This document shows, in pieces, positions 5,328 to 5,347 of a stretch of 5,347 nt of DNA; positions within the stretch are counted from its first letter, which is position 1; every line of letters begins with the position of its first letter. Position numbers and translations under genes: made by a program. The DNA is from an uncultured Bacteroidales bacterium (GTDB lineage Bacteria; Bacteroidota; Bacteroidia; Bacteroidales; UBA932), in contig CABTXO010000142.1 in the NCBI GenBank assembly GCA_902488725.1, positions 1 to 5,347 on the forward strand, given 5' to 3'. Under the pieces are notes generated by a model. That model ran no database searches. It had not been told where the DNA came from and was given only the letters and a program-made list of their open reading frames with translations.

Positions 5328-5347
5328 AGATCGGAAGAGCACACGTC
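5328..5347 (+). other. Illumina TruSeq adapter sequence (artefact)
   Basis: The final 20 bases, AGATCGGAAGAGCACACGTC, are identical to the start of the standard Illumina TruSeq read-1 adapter, including the A added by library tailing. They are not genomic, should be trimmed, and create a false in-frame stop in zwf. Base 5328 (A) could coincide with a genomic base, but cannot be trusted. Confidence 0.97.

Overview
The window looks like the chromosome of a GC-rich member of the Bacteroidales. Four genes carry a Bacteroidetes-type -7 promoter element (TAnnTTTG or a one-base variant), none has a Shine-Dalgarno sequence, and the products (a lipoprotein, secreted glycoside hydrolases, a zwf product) fit that group. 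The GC-rich codon use would suit an Alistipes/Rikenellaceae-like organism, but that placement is an inference. The last 20 bases (5328-5347) are Illumina TruSeq adapter and not genome, so this is the untrimmed end of a short-read, probably metagenomic, contig.

Layout. Positions 1-412 hold no convincing gene. They are dense in RNA hairpins and repeats and may be the 5' part of a group II intron: a GTGCG start at 17 and two exon-intron pairings in the expected order, but no domain V and no reverse transcriptase. Positions 413-822 hold patches of coding-like sequence in changing frames, probably a decayed gene. From 868 the window is ordinary. An uncharacterised 180-residue lipoprotein (903-1445) is followed, from its own promoter, by a secreted GH16 beta-glucanase/laminarinase-like enzyme (1515-2363). 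A large exported GH78 alpha-L-rhamnosidase (4985-2391, minus strand) converges on the GH16 gene with a 27-base gap. Divergent from GH78 is the start of zwf, glucose-6-phosphate dehydrogenase (5099 onward), cut off by the contig end.

How the genes fit together. GH16 and GH78 are both exported and would attack beta-glucan backbones and terminal alpha-L-rhamnose, so this is a small polysaccharide-degrading cluster. No SusC/SusD pair, regulator or transporter is visible, so it is not a demonstrated polysaccharide utilisation locus. zwf is a central-metabolism gene (oxidative pentose phosphate pathway) and is probably only a neighbour. Each of the four genes appears to have its own promoter, with the -7 element ending 25-28 bases from the chosen start codon; this regularity was used to choose starts. 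No clear intrinsic terminator was found. I see no convincing new biological system. The intron-like left end is the most unusual part.
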